From contig JAJDCZ010000026.1 of the NCBI GenBank assembly GCA_029260555.1, positions 1 through 41,771 on the forward strand: a DNA stretch of 41,771 nt. The letters are read 5' to 3'. How positions within the stretch are numbered: the first letter of the stretch is position 1; every line of letters starts with the position of its first letter. The notes under the pieces are model-generated. The model was given only the letters and a program-made list of their open reading frames with translations. It did no database searches and was not told the DNA's origin. Positions 24,436-32,941 of this stretch are shown here, in pieces. Origin of the DNA: Phycisphaerales bacterium (GTDB taxonomy: Bacteria > Planctomycetota > Phycisphaerae > Phycisphaerales > UBA1924). The position numbers were made by a program, and so were the translations under genes.

Positions 24436-25128
24436 TCAATACTGAGGTATGGCGACCGGTTGAGGCTCATCTTCACAATGAGTCAGCCCACAGACCGCCA
24501 GAGGCTGGCTGAGCCTTTCAAACGATTCAGTGGGCAGATGCACCGTACGCCAGCGCTTTGAGCGGGGTTTCATCGCAGAGGCATACGCCCGCCTGGTGAT
24601 GGCACGAATGGCATACCACCTGTTCTGGTGCTCAAAGGTTTCCTGAAAAAGTGCATCCGGTGGCTGTTCATCACACCAGTAGATAAACGCGAACGCAGCC
24701 TGGAAACCCTGCCCAAAGAGATCCTCCCAGATCCCCAGCGACTCAACATCATCCTCTGTCACCCACGATTCAAGCCTGCCCTTCCCCCCTCCCCCCCCTC
24801 CTCCTCTCCCCCCATTTGCTCCATCAGAATGGGGTGAGGACATGAGATGATCTGCCTGAGGCGGGATTGACGCTGGCGAGAGTCGCCTGGGGATTTTTCG
24901 TCCCTTGATTTCCAGGAGGAGATTTGTGCTTGGGCCATAGATCACAAAATCAAACGATTTGAGACTTCTGGGGGTCTGATCCTGGGGGTCAAAGACCTGC
25001 AGCGGAGCACGACTGCTCTTTTCAGGCAGCAGAGCCTTCTTGGCTTCGTTCACAGCCACATATGGGATCCGACACCGACGCAGATACACCTCAAAAGCCT
25101 GCTCGTAATGATGCCTTCGCTGAGCCAT
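24436..25128 (-). CDS. HYExAFE-family protein, candidate PD-(D/E)XK nuclease fold
   Basis: The 230-residue protein carries HYEQAFE at residues 7-13, the motif that names the HYExAFE family, which I know as a planctomycete family of unknown function. The next elements follow the order of a PD-(D/E)XK nuclease core: a helix with Glu9/Glu13, a strand IPYVAV, SFDFVIYGP with Asp60, and LLLEIKGR with Glu73-x-Lys75. A later helix-strand pair GFQAAFAFIYW follows. Residues ~106-117 are a Gly run encoded by a G tract between the core and a Trp/Asp-rich segment (SWVTEDDVESLGIWEDLF). Start ATG 25128 has AGGA nine bases upstream. Nuclease activity is inferred, not shown. No toxin or restriction partner is adjacent. 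Confidence 0.75.
   Translation of the reverse strand: MAQRRHHYEQAFEVYLRRCRIPYVAVNEAKKALLPEKSSRAPLQVFDPQDQTPRSLKSFDFVIYGPSTNLLLEIKGRKIPRRLSPASIPPQADHLMSSPHSDGANGGRGGGGGGGKGRLESWVTEDDVESLGIWEDLFGQGFQAAFAFIYWCDEQPPDALFQETFEHQNRWYAIRAITRRAYASAMKPRSKRWRTVHLPTESFERLSQPLAVCGLTHCEDEPQPVAIPQY
24780..24813 (-). repeat. In-frame G-run tract encoding poly-Gly in the HYExAFE gene
   Basis: On the minus (coding) strand this is a long run of G with few interruptions, translated as GGRGGGGGGGKG. Slippage here would frameshift the last ~110 codons. Confidence 0.8.
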
Positions 25129-25154
25129 ACCCAGAATCCTAACAGATTTGACAA

Positions 25155-26186
25155 TTAACCACCAGAAGAAGTGGGCTCCTGACGCAATCGATTCAGCACA
25201 ATCGGAATCGCAGGCGGCTCACCCGCCACACCCAATCCAGCAATGCCCACCCCCCAAAGCAGATCGTCAGTCCCCAGGTGGGTCACCATCGAGCGATGGT
25301 TGGCCTGCACCGTGATGACATCATCCACACCCGCCAGTTGTGCAGAATCCACAGGTACCACACCATCACCAAGCCCTGCGCTCAGCTTCACAACCTGATC
25401 CGTGATCCGATCAGACAAATCAGCTCCCAGAACCTTTCCCAAAATGGATGACCGGATTTTGTCTTTGACATCCTTTTCATCCACAGGCACCGCAACACCC
25501 GCCACGATGGTGATGTGAACATCCACAGGCAGCTCTCGGGCATTGAGTTCCAACAGATAGGCAGAACCTGGCATCAGATCACGCCCAGCCTGTCCCTGCC
25601 CATCTCGGGAGAAACGCATGAGCGAGCTTTGTTCACGATCATCAATAAAGCGGACCAGTTGCTCGCGGAGTTCAGCGATGCCTCGGGCGGTGGCAAGGGC
25701 GGATCCCTGATTGGGCGTACCCAGCATGATGAGCCTCTGGATTTGTGGCAATGCAGCGCGATCAACGCCAGCCCGCGTCAGTGCATCGCGCGCGACCAGT
25801 CCGCCCATTGAGTGACAAACCAGATCCACCTGTTGCACGCCTTGCTCAGCCAGTATTGTGAGATGCTCGATAAGAAGCTCTGCTGATGCTGCGATGGGAC
25901 CATCATTGGGATATACAAACCGGGCTGTGCTATAGCCCGCATGAGCCAGTGCAGGGGCCAGTGTATCCCAGATCGAGCCCGGCTCATCAAGTCCATGGAT
26001 CAGCAGAACCACCCGCTCTGGCACATGCTCAGTCTGCTCACCCCATCTGGGCAACGCATCAGCATCATCCCCCAGCTTGAGAAACTGCACCCCCGTCAAC
26101 AGCTCATCGCGAGCTTGTTGAGCCAGTGTTGCAGGCTGACATAAAAGCAAGACCCCGATAGTCAAAACAGCACAGAATATGCGCAT
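25155..26186 (-). CDS. Secreted lipase-like alpha/beta hydrolase
   Basis: The 343-residue protein has a signal peptide (AVLTIGVLLLCQPATLAQ, cleavage near residue 23) and then a hydrolase fold: VVLLIHGLDEPG at about 59-70, VDLVCHSMGGLVARDAL with nucleophile Ser126, GTPNQGSALA, and GDGVVPVDSAQL. A late His is likely in ANHRSMVTHLG. This is the pattern of triacylglycerol lipases and PGAP1-like esterases. It is expected in the periplasm, where it may act on lipids or esters. I chose ATG 26186, which gives a proper signal peptide. The longer frame to 26396 overlaps the Mce gene and has no leader. Confidence 0.82.
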   Translation of the reverse strand: MRIFCAVLTIGVLLLCQPATLAQQARDELLTGVQFLKLGDDADALPRWGEQTEHVPERVVLLIHGLDEPGSIWDTLAPALAHAGYSTARFVYPNDGPIAASAELLIEHLTILAEQGVQQVDLVCHSMGGLVARDALTRAGVDRAALPQIQRLIMLGTPNQGSALATARGIAELREQLVRFIDDREQSSLMRFSRDGQGQAGRDLMPGSAYLLELNARELPVDVHITIVAGVAVPVDEKDVKDKIRSSILGKVLGADLSDRITDQVVKLSAGLGDGVVPVDSAQLAGVDDVITVQANHRSMVTHLGTDDLLWGVGIAGLGVAGEPPAIPIVLNRLRQEPTSSGG

Positions 26187-26268
26187 GGAGAAGGTGTTTT
26201 CAGCCCAGAACGCCTTGCCCAGCCTCCCGCAGCGCTGTGGCATGGATTGCACGCTGACCCAACGCGTC

Positions 26269-27543
26269 CTAAGGCTTGCCATCCATGATGATCTGCAACA
26301 GTTTCTGCTCGGCTTTTTCATACTTTTTAAATGATTCGGAAAGTTGGGCAGAGAGTTCCTCAACCGTGGGTTGGACAGCCATGACCCTCGCTTCACCCAT
26401 GTTCAACACCGATTCAAGCGACTCGCTGGCAAAACGCAGATCACTGGCTGCCTGAGCATAGTTTCTCGTAGCATCATACAAAAGCTCGGATTCCAGTTCT
26501 TTATTCTTGGGCCGATACAGCAAACGCCAGGGATTTCGGCGAACCTCGACAGTTGTCAGCTTAAGCTGATCAGACGCAAGTCTGGCATTGGCAAGCGAAG
26601 TGCGAATCGCGGGGAGCTCTTCGTTTATCGTGCGATTGACCAGCTCACCCACCTTGGCATAATCCTCAGTGCCTGTTCTGGCATTTGCGAGTGTGGCAGC
26701 GATCTCGTCGAGGAACTCGTCATGAATGCGCGCGATTGAACTGTCAACATGATCAATGATGCTGGTGATTTTATCGCTATTAATAATGGCCCGCGCTTCT
26801 TCAACGCCTTGGCTGAACGAATCGAGAGTTTCATCAGACTTGATGATCATTTCCTGAAAGCGAAGGCTGGTCTTTTTTGTATCAGCCACGATCGAGTCAA
26901 TATCCGAAGCCCAACGGGGGTAGTCATCGCGGGCTCCTTCGGTGATATCCTGAATATTGGAAGCAATCCTTGTGACATCCTGCGAAACGGGCTGATAATC
27001 CTCGCGAATCTGAGCCATCAGTTCATCAATCTTCCTGGTCGCAGCCTGTGTCTGCTCGATGATGGATCGAACCTTGGAAGCTTCGTTGGGGCCATAGCCC
27101 GCGGATTTAAGAAAGGCAGGCGGCGCCAGCGTGCCCTTGAGTACATCGCCCTCTTTGATCGGCGGTGCATCCAGATCCCCCGCGGACGAAAAATTCAAAG
27201 AGCTGATCGAACCAAGCAAAGGCAACTCCAGAAAAGCCTGCGTGCCCTGATGCAAGGTGATGTCTGACCGGATGCCTATGGAGACTTTGATCGCCTGCAT
27301 GTCATCAGATATGACCACCTTGGAAACAGAACCAATCGAATGCCCGCCCAGCGTGACCTGCGAGCCTTCCATCAATCCCGCAGCCCCGACCTCAAGAGGC
27401 AGCTGCACAATATAGTTCGTGCGCGATTCCAGCCACTGCCCTGCACCGGCAAGTACAAAGCTGATCAGCACAAACGCCACCACCGAGAGCACAACAAACA
27501 GCCCGACCAGCACATTGTTTTTTTGTCCTTGCCTCATCGCCAT
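26269..27543 (-). CDS. mlaD: MCE/MlaD-family lipid-transport substrate-binding protein
   Basis: The 424-residue protein has one N-terminal transmembrane helix (NVLVGLFVVLSVVAFVLISFVLAG, about 10-33). An Mce/MlaD domain follows (YIVQLPLEVGAAGLMEGSQVTLGGHSIGSVSKVVI, to ~120), and then a long helical region of ~280 residues rich in heptad-like Ile/Leu positions (KVRSIIEQTQAATRKIDELMAQI). MlaD-type proteins form hexameric rings that carry phospholipids across the periplasm. The long coiled coil suggests a tube-like extension, as in PqiB/LetB or mycobacterial Mce proteins. ATG 27543 has GAGGA upstream. It lies just downstream of an MlaF-type ATPase gene (33-bp gap). Confidence 0.9.
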   Translation of the reverse strand: MAMRQGQKNNVLVGLFVVLSVVAFVLISFVLAGAGQWLESRTNYIVQLPLEVGAAGLMEGSQVTLGGHSIGSVSKVVISDDMQAIKVSIGIRSDITLHQGTQAFLELPLLGSISSLNFSSAGDLDAPPIKEGDVLKGTLAPPAFLKSAGYGPNEASKVRSIIEQTQAATRKIDELMAQIREDYQPVSQDVTRIASNIQDITEGARDDYPRWASDIDSIVADTKKTSLRFQEMIIKSDETLDSFSQGVEEARAIINSDKITSIIDHVDSSIARIHDEFLDEIAATLANARTGTEDYAKVGELVNRTINEELPAIRTSLANARLASDQLKLTTVEVRRNPWRLLYRPKNKELESELLYDATRNYAQAASDLRFASESLESVLNMGEARVMAVQPTVEELSAQLSESFKKYEKAEQKLLQIIMDGKP

Positions 27544-27576
27544 GGCAGATCCTCGGTGGGTGGTGGTTGGTGTGGA

Positions 27577-28485
27577 TTATTTATTTCGAGTTGGTTCGAC
27601 GCTGGGTGTCCCAGCACTGGGTAAATCGTTGACAACAAAACCAAACAGATCTTCTTCGTAGTTGGTTTCTGCTTTGCGCTGGGTGATGGGGCCTTCTGCA
27701 TCACCCCTGAGAAACTGGCGGATCAGCAGCTCGTCAGGATTCAGTGAAGATATCTGATCATCTGGCATGTCCCTGAGCCTTTCAAACCACTCGCGCGATT
27801 CGACCTTGAGCATCCGCCCCTTGTCCAGCATCGCCATGCGGTCAGCAATGGCAAAGGCAGAATCCATTTCATGGGTCACCACCACACTGGTCACCTTGAG
27901 CTGTTTGCTCAAGGCGATAATAAGCCGATCAATCTCGGCACTGGTCACAGGATCAAGCCCCGCTGAAGGCTCGTCATAGAACAATATTTCCGGATCAAGG
28001 CTCATCGCCCGGGCCAGCCCCGCGCGTTTTTTCATCCCGCCTGAGATCTGCGCAGGATACTTGTTGGCATGTTCTCGCAGGCCTACGAGTTCAAGCTTCA
28101 ACTTCACAGCAATCTCGATAATGTCAGGATCAAGATCAGTATGCTCATGCAAAGGCAGCGCAACATTTTCCGCGATCGTCATGGATTGAAATAGGGCACC
28201 GGATTGAAACAAAATGCCGAACCGCTTGCGAAGGTCGTTAAGATCATCGTCGTTGATCGAGCAGATATCCTTGTCAAACATGTGGACCGAGCCAGCATCA
28301 GGCTTGAGCGAACCGATCATGATCCGAAGCGTTGTGCTCTTGCCCGATCCCGAGCCTCCCATGATCACCATGGTTTCGCCACGGTATACATCCAGATTGA
28401 GCCCGTCGATCACGCACTTGCCATCAAATGACTTGGTCAGTACTCGACACGAGATGATCGGCTTGGATTCGCTCGTCTGGCTCAC
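27577..28485 (-). CDS. mlaF: MlaF-type ABC transporter ATP-binding protein
   Basis: The 302-residue ATPase has Walker A GGSGSGKS (about 43-50), GILFQSGALFQSMTIAENVALPL (typical MlaF Q-loop), the signature SGGMKKRAGLARAM characteristic of the Mla/Mce ATPases, and Walker B ILFYDEPSAGLDPV, with TSVVVTHEM. It powers the Mce lipid-transport complex whose MlaD component is encoded next. The ~50 residues after the ATPase domain (from about 250) are a short extension of unknown role. Start GTG at 28485, with AGGTGG immediately upstream. The MlaE permease is not in this cluster. Confidence 0.92.
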   Translation of the reverse strand: MSQTSESKPIISCRVLTKSFDGKCVIDGLNLDVYRGETMVIMGGSGSGKSTTLRIMIGSLKPDAGSVHMFDKDICSINDDDLNDLRKRFGILFQSGALFQSMTIAENVALPLHEHTDLDPDIIEIAVKLKLELVGLREHANKYPAQISGGMKKRAGLARAMSLDPEILFYDEPSAGLDPVTSAEIDRLIIALSKQLKVTSVVVTHEMDSAFAIADRMAMLDKGRMLKVESREWFERLRDMPDDQISSLNPDELLIRQFLRGDAEGPITQRKAETNYEEDLFGFVVNDLPSAGTPSVEPTRNK

Positions 28486-28543
28486 AATCCACCTGCTTAC
28501 AAACTTTCACCCATCGTAACTAATCAATGCACAACCGCTCTGC

Positions 28544-29305
28544 TCAGCCGCCCTCGCCACTGGCCGGATCTCCTTGAGGCTCACCCGAATCGGAGGGGGG
28601 AGCGAGGGGAGCATCGTTCACAAAGTCCATCAACCAGAACTCGGTGCCATCACTCAAGAGCAGCCCGATATTTTTAAAATCCAGGGCATTTGAACCCGTC
28701 GCTGTCGGATCGATTTCACCGAGCACCAGTGCCTTGTTATTTACAAACAGCCCCGGGAAAGGGAGGACATTGTTGATGCCTTGCAGGTTCTGCATCGCCG
28801 GGCCGAACTCGCTGTAGCTTTTTGCGATCTCCATCCATCCATCGGGCATGCCCGTAAACGAACCGAGACTGGCAGTATATTCCTGACGAAAATCAGCGAC
28901 CGCCTGGGCATCAAGAACCTTGCCCGCTGGTGCCTTGAACTGCTTGTTCAACGCCTGGATATCGCCAGATTCAACCGCACTCATCGCCTGACCCATCGGT
29001 TTGAGAGCTCGCTCTTCCAGCGTTTTGACCGTCATGATCAGACCCGCACTGATCGCAACCCAGATCAGGCTGACAATCAAACCGATCACCAGCCCCGTCG
29101 CTGCCAGCCCCGTGCCCCCCAGCCGCCCTCGTGATGAACGGATATTCAAAAGCGAGAAAATACCCATGATCACCGCGAGCACACCCGCGCCGGGTATAAA
29201 GCAGATCAGTGAAAGCACCAGAGCAAAAACAGCCATTAACGATGTCCGCGAAGGTACTTCAAGAACCTGATCCGTGGACATCGACGCAGAAAATTCGTTT
29301 GTCAT
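28544..29305 (-). CDS. DUF4190-like membrane protein
   Basis: The 253-residue protein has two hydrophobic helices near the N-terminus: SLMAVFALVLSLICFIPGAGVLAVIMGIFSLL, with the Phe-Pro-Gly-x-Gly turn seen in DUF4190 proteins, then GLAATGLVIGLIVSLIWVAISAGLI. The remaining ~160 residues are an extracytoplasmic domain with a motif GSFTGMPDGWMEI and a short acidic Pro/Gly tail. ATG 29305 is the first plausible start. Codons before it, back to 29398, show no membrane or signal pattern. It precedes the mlaF gene by 58 bp on the same strand. Role unknown. Confidence 0.75.
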   Translation of the reverse strand: MTNEFSASMSTDQVLEVPSRTSLMAVFALVLSLICFIPGAGVLAVIMGIFSLLNIRSSRGRLGGTGLAATGLVIGLIVSLIWVAISAGLIMTVKTLEERALKPMGQAMSAVESGDIQALNKQFKAPAGKVLDAQAVADFRQEYTASLGSFTGMPDGWMEIAKSYSEFGPAMQNLQGINNVLPFPGLFVNNKALVLGEIDPTATGSNALDFKNIGLLLSDGTEFWLMDFVNDAPLAPPSDSGEPQGDPASGEGG

Positions 29306-29351
29306 AGTTACAAGGCTACCCGAACAGCACACCCAAAGCCAATCCACACGC

Positions 29352-30506
29352 TCAGATAAGCTGCGCAGACGAACTCCCCACCCGCGCTGCAACCTCAATG
29401 AGTGTTGCTGCAGCTTCTTGCACCTCTTGGCGCGTCGTCTCTCTGCCCAGACTCAGCCTGAGCACCCCCCGCGCCAACTTCTCCTCAACACCCATCGCCA
29501 GTATCGTCTCGCTTGGCTCCAACGACCCGCTGGCACACGCTGTCCCTGCCGAGGCGCAGACCCCGCGCTCACTCAGGCCGATCAGAATCGCCTCGCTGGC
29601 CAGACCCGAAAAACCCATGCACGATGTATTCCAGACCCTTGGTGAATCAGGCGTGATCCGCATGGCATATTCACACCCGTCAATCAAGAGCGTTTCCAGA
29701 AGATCCCGGATCTCAGCCTGCCTTTGACGATGCTCCGGGTCCGCCAGCCACGCCAATGCAAGCTCGGCAGCTTTCCCCGCACCAACAATCCCCAGCCCAT
29801 TTTCCGTCCCGCCACGCCGATTCAACTCCTGTGGCCCAAGCAGACATGGTCCAATCGATACACCCTGCCTGACTCTTAATACCCCCACACCCTTGGGACC
29901 ATAAAACTTGTGAGGCGAGCAAGTCAACAAATCACAGCCTTGTGCAATGTCCTCATCAATCGGCATCTTGCCAGCCATCTGCGTCGCATCACAATGCAGC
30001 CTGACTCCCGCCCGCTGACAAAGCTCAACCACCTGCTGCATGGGCTGTATCACACCAGTCTCGCTGTTAACCCACTGCACACTGACCATGTCAGGAGCAG
30101 GGCAAAGCAGCTCTTCCAGATGGTCCAGACAGATGCGTCCATCACGGTTGCATCTGAGCCAGCGAACCTCAACGCCTTGCGTGTCATGCAGATTCTGAGC
30201 GGTCTGCCTTAATGCACGGTGTTCGATCTTTGAAAGCACGATTGATCTGCTGCTTGAATGGTCCACCGAGCCTCGGATGGCAAGATCCAGTGATTCAGAC
30301 CCGCCACTGGTGAACACAATCTCCCGAGGCTTGGCAGTCAAGAGCCTTGCCATGTTCTCACGAGCCAGTTCGATCGCAGCCCGTGCTCGCTGACCCATGC
30401 GATGCCCACTGGACGGATTGGCCCAGCTAATCGTGAGCATCTCTGTTATCGCCAGAACGACTTCTGGTGCTGGCTTGGTGGTGGCATTGCAATCAAGATA
30501 AATCAT
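29352..30506 (-). CDS. Cysteine desulfurase, NifS/IscS type
   Basis: The 384-residue pyridoxal-phosphate enzyme removes sulfur from cysteine for Fe-S clusters, thiolated tRNA or cofactors. Evidence: MIYLDCNATTKPAPEV at the start, IVFTSGGSESLDLAIRG, KIEHRAL with the stacking His96, WVNSETGVIQP, HCDATQMAGK, the PLP-lysine motif CSPHKFYGPKG (Lys200), GGTENGLGIVGAG, and the active loop TACASGSLEPS with Cys323. The short loop and NifS-like wording suggest the group I desulfurases. No IscU or other Fe-S scaffold gene is adjacent, so its use (Fe-S or tRNA thiolation) is open. ATG 30506 with AAGAGA upstream. It is divergent from the second MlaF-like gene. Confidence 0.92.
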   Translation of the reverse strand: MIYLDCNATTKPAPEVVLAITEMLTISWANPSSGHRMGQRARAAIELARENMARLLTAKPREIVFTSGGSESLDLAIRGSVDHSSSRSIVLSKIEHRALRQTAQNLHDTQGVEVRWLRCNRDGRICLDHLEELLCPAPDMVSVQWVNSETGVIQPMQQVVELCQRAGVRLHCDATQMAGKMPIDEDIAQGCDLLTCSPHKFYGPKGVGVLRVRQGVSIGPCLLGPQELNRRGGTENGLGIVGAGKAAELALAWLADPEHRQRQAEIRDLLETLLIDGCEYAMRITPDSPRVWNTSCMGFSGLASEAILIGLSERGVCASAGTACASGSLEPSETILAMGVEEKLARGVLRLSLGRETTRQEVQEAAATLIEVAARVGSSSAQLI

Positions 30507-30670
30507 GGCTTACATCTCTTAACAAATCTCAGAACAAAGACAATCAAACCATATCCTCCAGGGCCCTGACGGAATGTTTTTGCCTCCAAAAAGACCACCA
30601 AGAGGGCTGTTTTTGCCGATCTCAGCCCCTTGTAGCGTGATCGCGCTGCATTTTTCCTATGCTGCATGCA

Positions 30671-31516
30671 ATGTCAACGAATTTAAGCCCCAACTCACAA
30701 TCCGATCCCAGCACTTCGCCTCTGGAAATCCGCGCCTGTGGCATCACCAAAGCCTTTCAAGACCGACCCGTACTCAAAGGCATCGACCTGAATATCCCCC
30801 AGGCATCCATGACCGCCATCGTCGGCTCCAGTGGCTGCGGCAAGACCGTTCTTCTGGACATCATCGCAGCACTCATGGACCCAGATGCAGGCACCGTCTG
30901 CGCCCGCGACCACGAACAACCCGACCAGCCCATGGTGAATCTGCACACGCTGGATCGACAGGGGCTTGATCGCCTGCGCCGCCACTGGGCATTGGTGTTT
31001 CAACGCAACGCCTTGTTCTCAGGCACCGTCTACGACAACATCGCCCTCTGGCTTCGTGAATACGCAGGTCTGAGTGAACAACAGATATTACAGCTGGCAC
31101 GCACCAGCCTGACCCGCGCTGCTCTGGACCCCGATGCTGTTCTTTACCGTGACCGCGATGAACTCTCAGGCGGAATGGCCAAGCGCGTCGCGATCGCACG
31201 CGCCATTTCCATGCGACCTCGAGTGATTTTTTACGATGAACCCACCACCGGTCTGGACCCGGTGGTCGCAGGCAAAATCCATGAACTGGTCTTTGATGTG
31301 CATCACTCCACAATCGATGGCTTCGCTCGCACAAGCCTGGTCATCACCCACGATCGCGATCTCTTGCGCCGCCTCAGGCCTCGCATCGTGATGATCAACG
31401 CAGGGCGTGTCTATTTCGATGGCTCATACGAACGATTTGAATCGTGGAACGACCCGCTCGCACTGGCATACCTGCAGCAAATGCCCGTGCTCCACTCAAG
31501 GCAGACACCGTCGTAG
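30671..31516 (+). CDS. Second MlaF-like ABC ATP-binding protein
   Basis: The 281-residue ATPase has Walker A GSSGCGKT (about 52-59), HWALVFQRNALFSGTVYDNIALWL, signature LSGGMAKRVAIARAI, and Walker B VIFYDEPTTGLDPVVAGKI with LVITHDRDLL. The SGGMAKR signature and GLDPV wording place it nearest the MlaF/Mce ATPases. It is about 50 residues from any other transporter-like protein in family wording and has no permease beside it. Start ATG 30671 is used. An in-frame ATG at 30659 is equally possible, and no ribosome-binding site is visible. It is transcribed away from the cysteine desulfurase and converges on tetR with a 20-bp gap. Confidence 0.88.
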   Translation: MSTNLSPNSQSDPSTSPLEIRACGITKAFQDRPVLKGIDLNIPQASMTAIVGSSGCGKTVLLDIIAALMDPDAGTVCARDHEQPDQPMVNLHTLDRQGLDRLRRHWALVFQRNALFSGTVYDNIALWLREYAGLSEQQILQLARTSLTRAALDPDAVLYRDRDELSGGMAKRVAIARAISMRPRVIFYDEPTTGLDPVVAGKIHELVFDVHHSTIDGFARTSLVITHDRDLLRRLRPRIVMINAGRVYFDGSYERFESWNDPLALAYLQQMPVLHSRQTPS

Positions 31517-31536
31517 CTCAATCGTTAGAGCCCTGT

Positions 31537-32190
31537 CTATTCCGGAGCTGGTTTGGGGTTGTCATGATCATCGCTCAACTCGCTGATTTGCCGGGTTTCT
31601 TTACCCAGAAGCATGCGCACGATGACATCAACCACATGGGTCTTGCTGTCGTCCAGGCCATGTCCTTCAACACCCAGCGCGTCCAGCACGCCATAACCAA
31701 GCCCGACATCAATCAATAGCCAGGCGATAATGTCCGCACTGAATCGTTTGTGTACATGCCGACTCTCCTGTGCTTCGATGATCTGTTCTGTCAAAAAGCC
31801 GTGCAGCGTGCGCATGTGCTCGTCCAGCGCCTGGCTGATCACTTCATCATGGACCTCGGTGATCCCCTGCAAAATCACGCGATAGGCAAACTGTGCGTGC
31901 GGGTTCACCATGGGGTTGGCACGGATCAGCCTGACGAGTCGATCAGCGGGGTCGCTGGCGTTTTCAAGCTCGTCAGACCACGACTGAAGCGTTTCGTCGC
32001 CCGTTCGGCGGATCAACGCTACGAACAGGTCTCGCTTTGATTTGAAATGGCGATAAATGATGGGTTCGGTGACACCAGCTGCCCGCGCCAACTCAAAGGT
32101 GGTCGCACGCGCATAGCCTCGCGTTGCAAATAGCTCCGCAGCCGTGTCTAAAAGCTGCTCCCGACGCTGGGCAGCGGGCAATCGACTCAT
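31537..32190 (-). CDS. TetR-family transcriptional regulator
   Basis: The 217-residue protein has the TetR DNA-binding domain: REQLLDTAAELFATRGYARATTFELARAAGVTEPIIYRHFKSKRDLFVALI at about residues 9-60, split here only for description (helix-turn-helix core FELARAAGV and IYRHFKSK). The C-terminal ligand-binding domain is helical and diverges as usual. I chose ATG 32190 because AAGGA lies five bases upstream. A GTG at 32193 is too close. It may regulate neighbouring transport or lipid genes, but no operator was identified. Confidence 0.9.
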   Translation of the reverse strand: MSRLPAAQRREQLLDTAAELFATRGYARATTFELARAAGVTEPIIYRHFKSKRDLFVALIRRTGDETLQSWSDELENASDPADRLVRLIRANPMVNPHAQFAYRVILQGITEVHDEVISQALDEHMRTLHGFLTEQIIEAQESRHVHKRFSADIIAWLLIDVGLGYGVLDALGVEGHGLDDSKTHVVDVIVRMLLGKETRQISELSDDHDNPKPAPE

Positions 32191-32239
32191 CACATTCCTT
32201 TCTACAAACTCTCAGCCAGACAGTATACAGCCACCCCGA

Positions 32240-32494
32240 TCAACGCGCACCACGCTTGTCTTTGGACAGTGGCACCGGGTCGTATCCGCCTTTGACAAAT
32301 GGATTACATCGCAGCAACCTGCGAATCGTAAGCAAGGTGCCTCGCATCACGCCATGCTCCTCATAGGCACCAATGGCATAGTCGCTGCAGGTTGGCTCAT
32401 ACCTACACTGCCCGCCCATGATCGGCCTGAGTGTCAGTTGATACACACGAATCAACCCAATGAAAGGCAAGCTGGCCAGACCACGCAGAGTCAC
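32240..32494 (-). CDS. yidD: Membrane protein insertion efficiency factor YidD
   Basis: The 84-residue protein matches YidD: an amphipathic/hydrophobic N-terminus (LASLPFIGLIRVYQL), PIMGGQCRYEPTCSDYAIGAYEEHG, and LLRCNPFVKGGYDPVP. The family works with YidC at the inner membrane. The GTG start at 32494 overlaps the rnpA stop (GTGA), so the two are translationally coupled, as in most bacteria. YidC, which usually follows, is not present downstream. TetR comes next. Confidence 0.95.
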   Translation of the reverse strand: MTLRGLASLPFIGLIRVYQLTLRPIMGGQCRYEPTCSDYAIGAYEEHGVMRGTLLTIRRLLRCNPFVKGGYDPVPLSKDKRGAR

Positions 32495-32895
32495 GGGTTT
32501 CCTCCCGCTTCCAGCTTTTTTTGTCGCCTGGTAACCTCTCTGCTCAGTCGCCCCGTGATATCACACAGCAACTCGCGATACCGATCAAGCGTCAATGCCC
32601 GGTGAGGCTTCACGCACACCACCAGATCCAGAGGCGGACAACCCTCAGGCGTAAGCCCGCCTCGCTCAAGACGAAACGCTTCGCGGATCAGCCTCTTGAT
32701 CCGAACTCTGTCCACAGCCCGCCCAACCCGCCGAGGCACCGAAAGCCCCAGCCGATGCTCCGTCGTCACATTCGGCCTTGCATACACCACCAAAGGCCCG
32801 CTCGACTTGCAAAGTCGATGGTCAAACGCCGCCCGGTAATCGTTGGCATGAGTGATGCGATGCCTTTTGCGAAATGTATAGACCCCGGTCGCCAT
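32491..32895 (-). CDS. rnpA: Ribonuclease P protein component
   Basis: The 134-residue basic protein is the RNase P protein subunit that helps the RNA subunit cleave tRNA 5' leaders. It shows YTFRKRHRITHANDYRAAF at the start, HRLGLSVPRRVGRAVDRVRIKRLIREAFR (the RNR-like signature helix, about 47-75), and LVVCVKP. The ATG at 32895 fits the family start. The in-frame extension to 33423 crosses a gene on the other strand. The usual rpmH gene does not precede it. Confidence 0.94.
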   Translation of the reverse strand: MATGVYTFRKRHRITHANDYRAAFDHRLCKSSGPLVVYARPNVTTEHRLGLSVPRRVGRAVDRVRIKRLIREAFRLERGGLTPEGCPPLDLVVCVKPHRALTLDRYRELLCDITGRLSREVTRRQKKLEAGGNP

Positions 32896-32941
32896 ACCAA
32901 AGCATAGGGAATACCCGACGATCCACGCTATGATTCTCTCG

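Noticed and set aside
31507..31540. tRNA-like D-arm (GTAGCTCAATCGTTAGAGCC) at the end of the second MlaF-like gene
   Set aside because: No matching acceptor stem or T-arm (no GGTTCGA-type loop) follows within tRNA distance, and the stretch overlaps the stop codon of the ATPase gene. It is probably chance.
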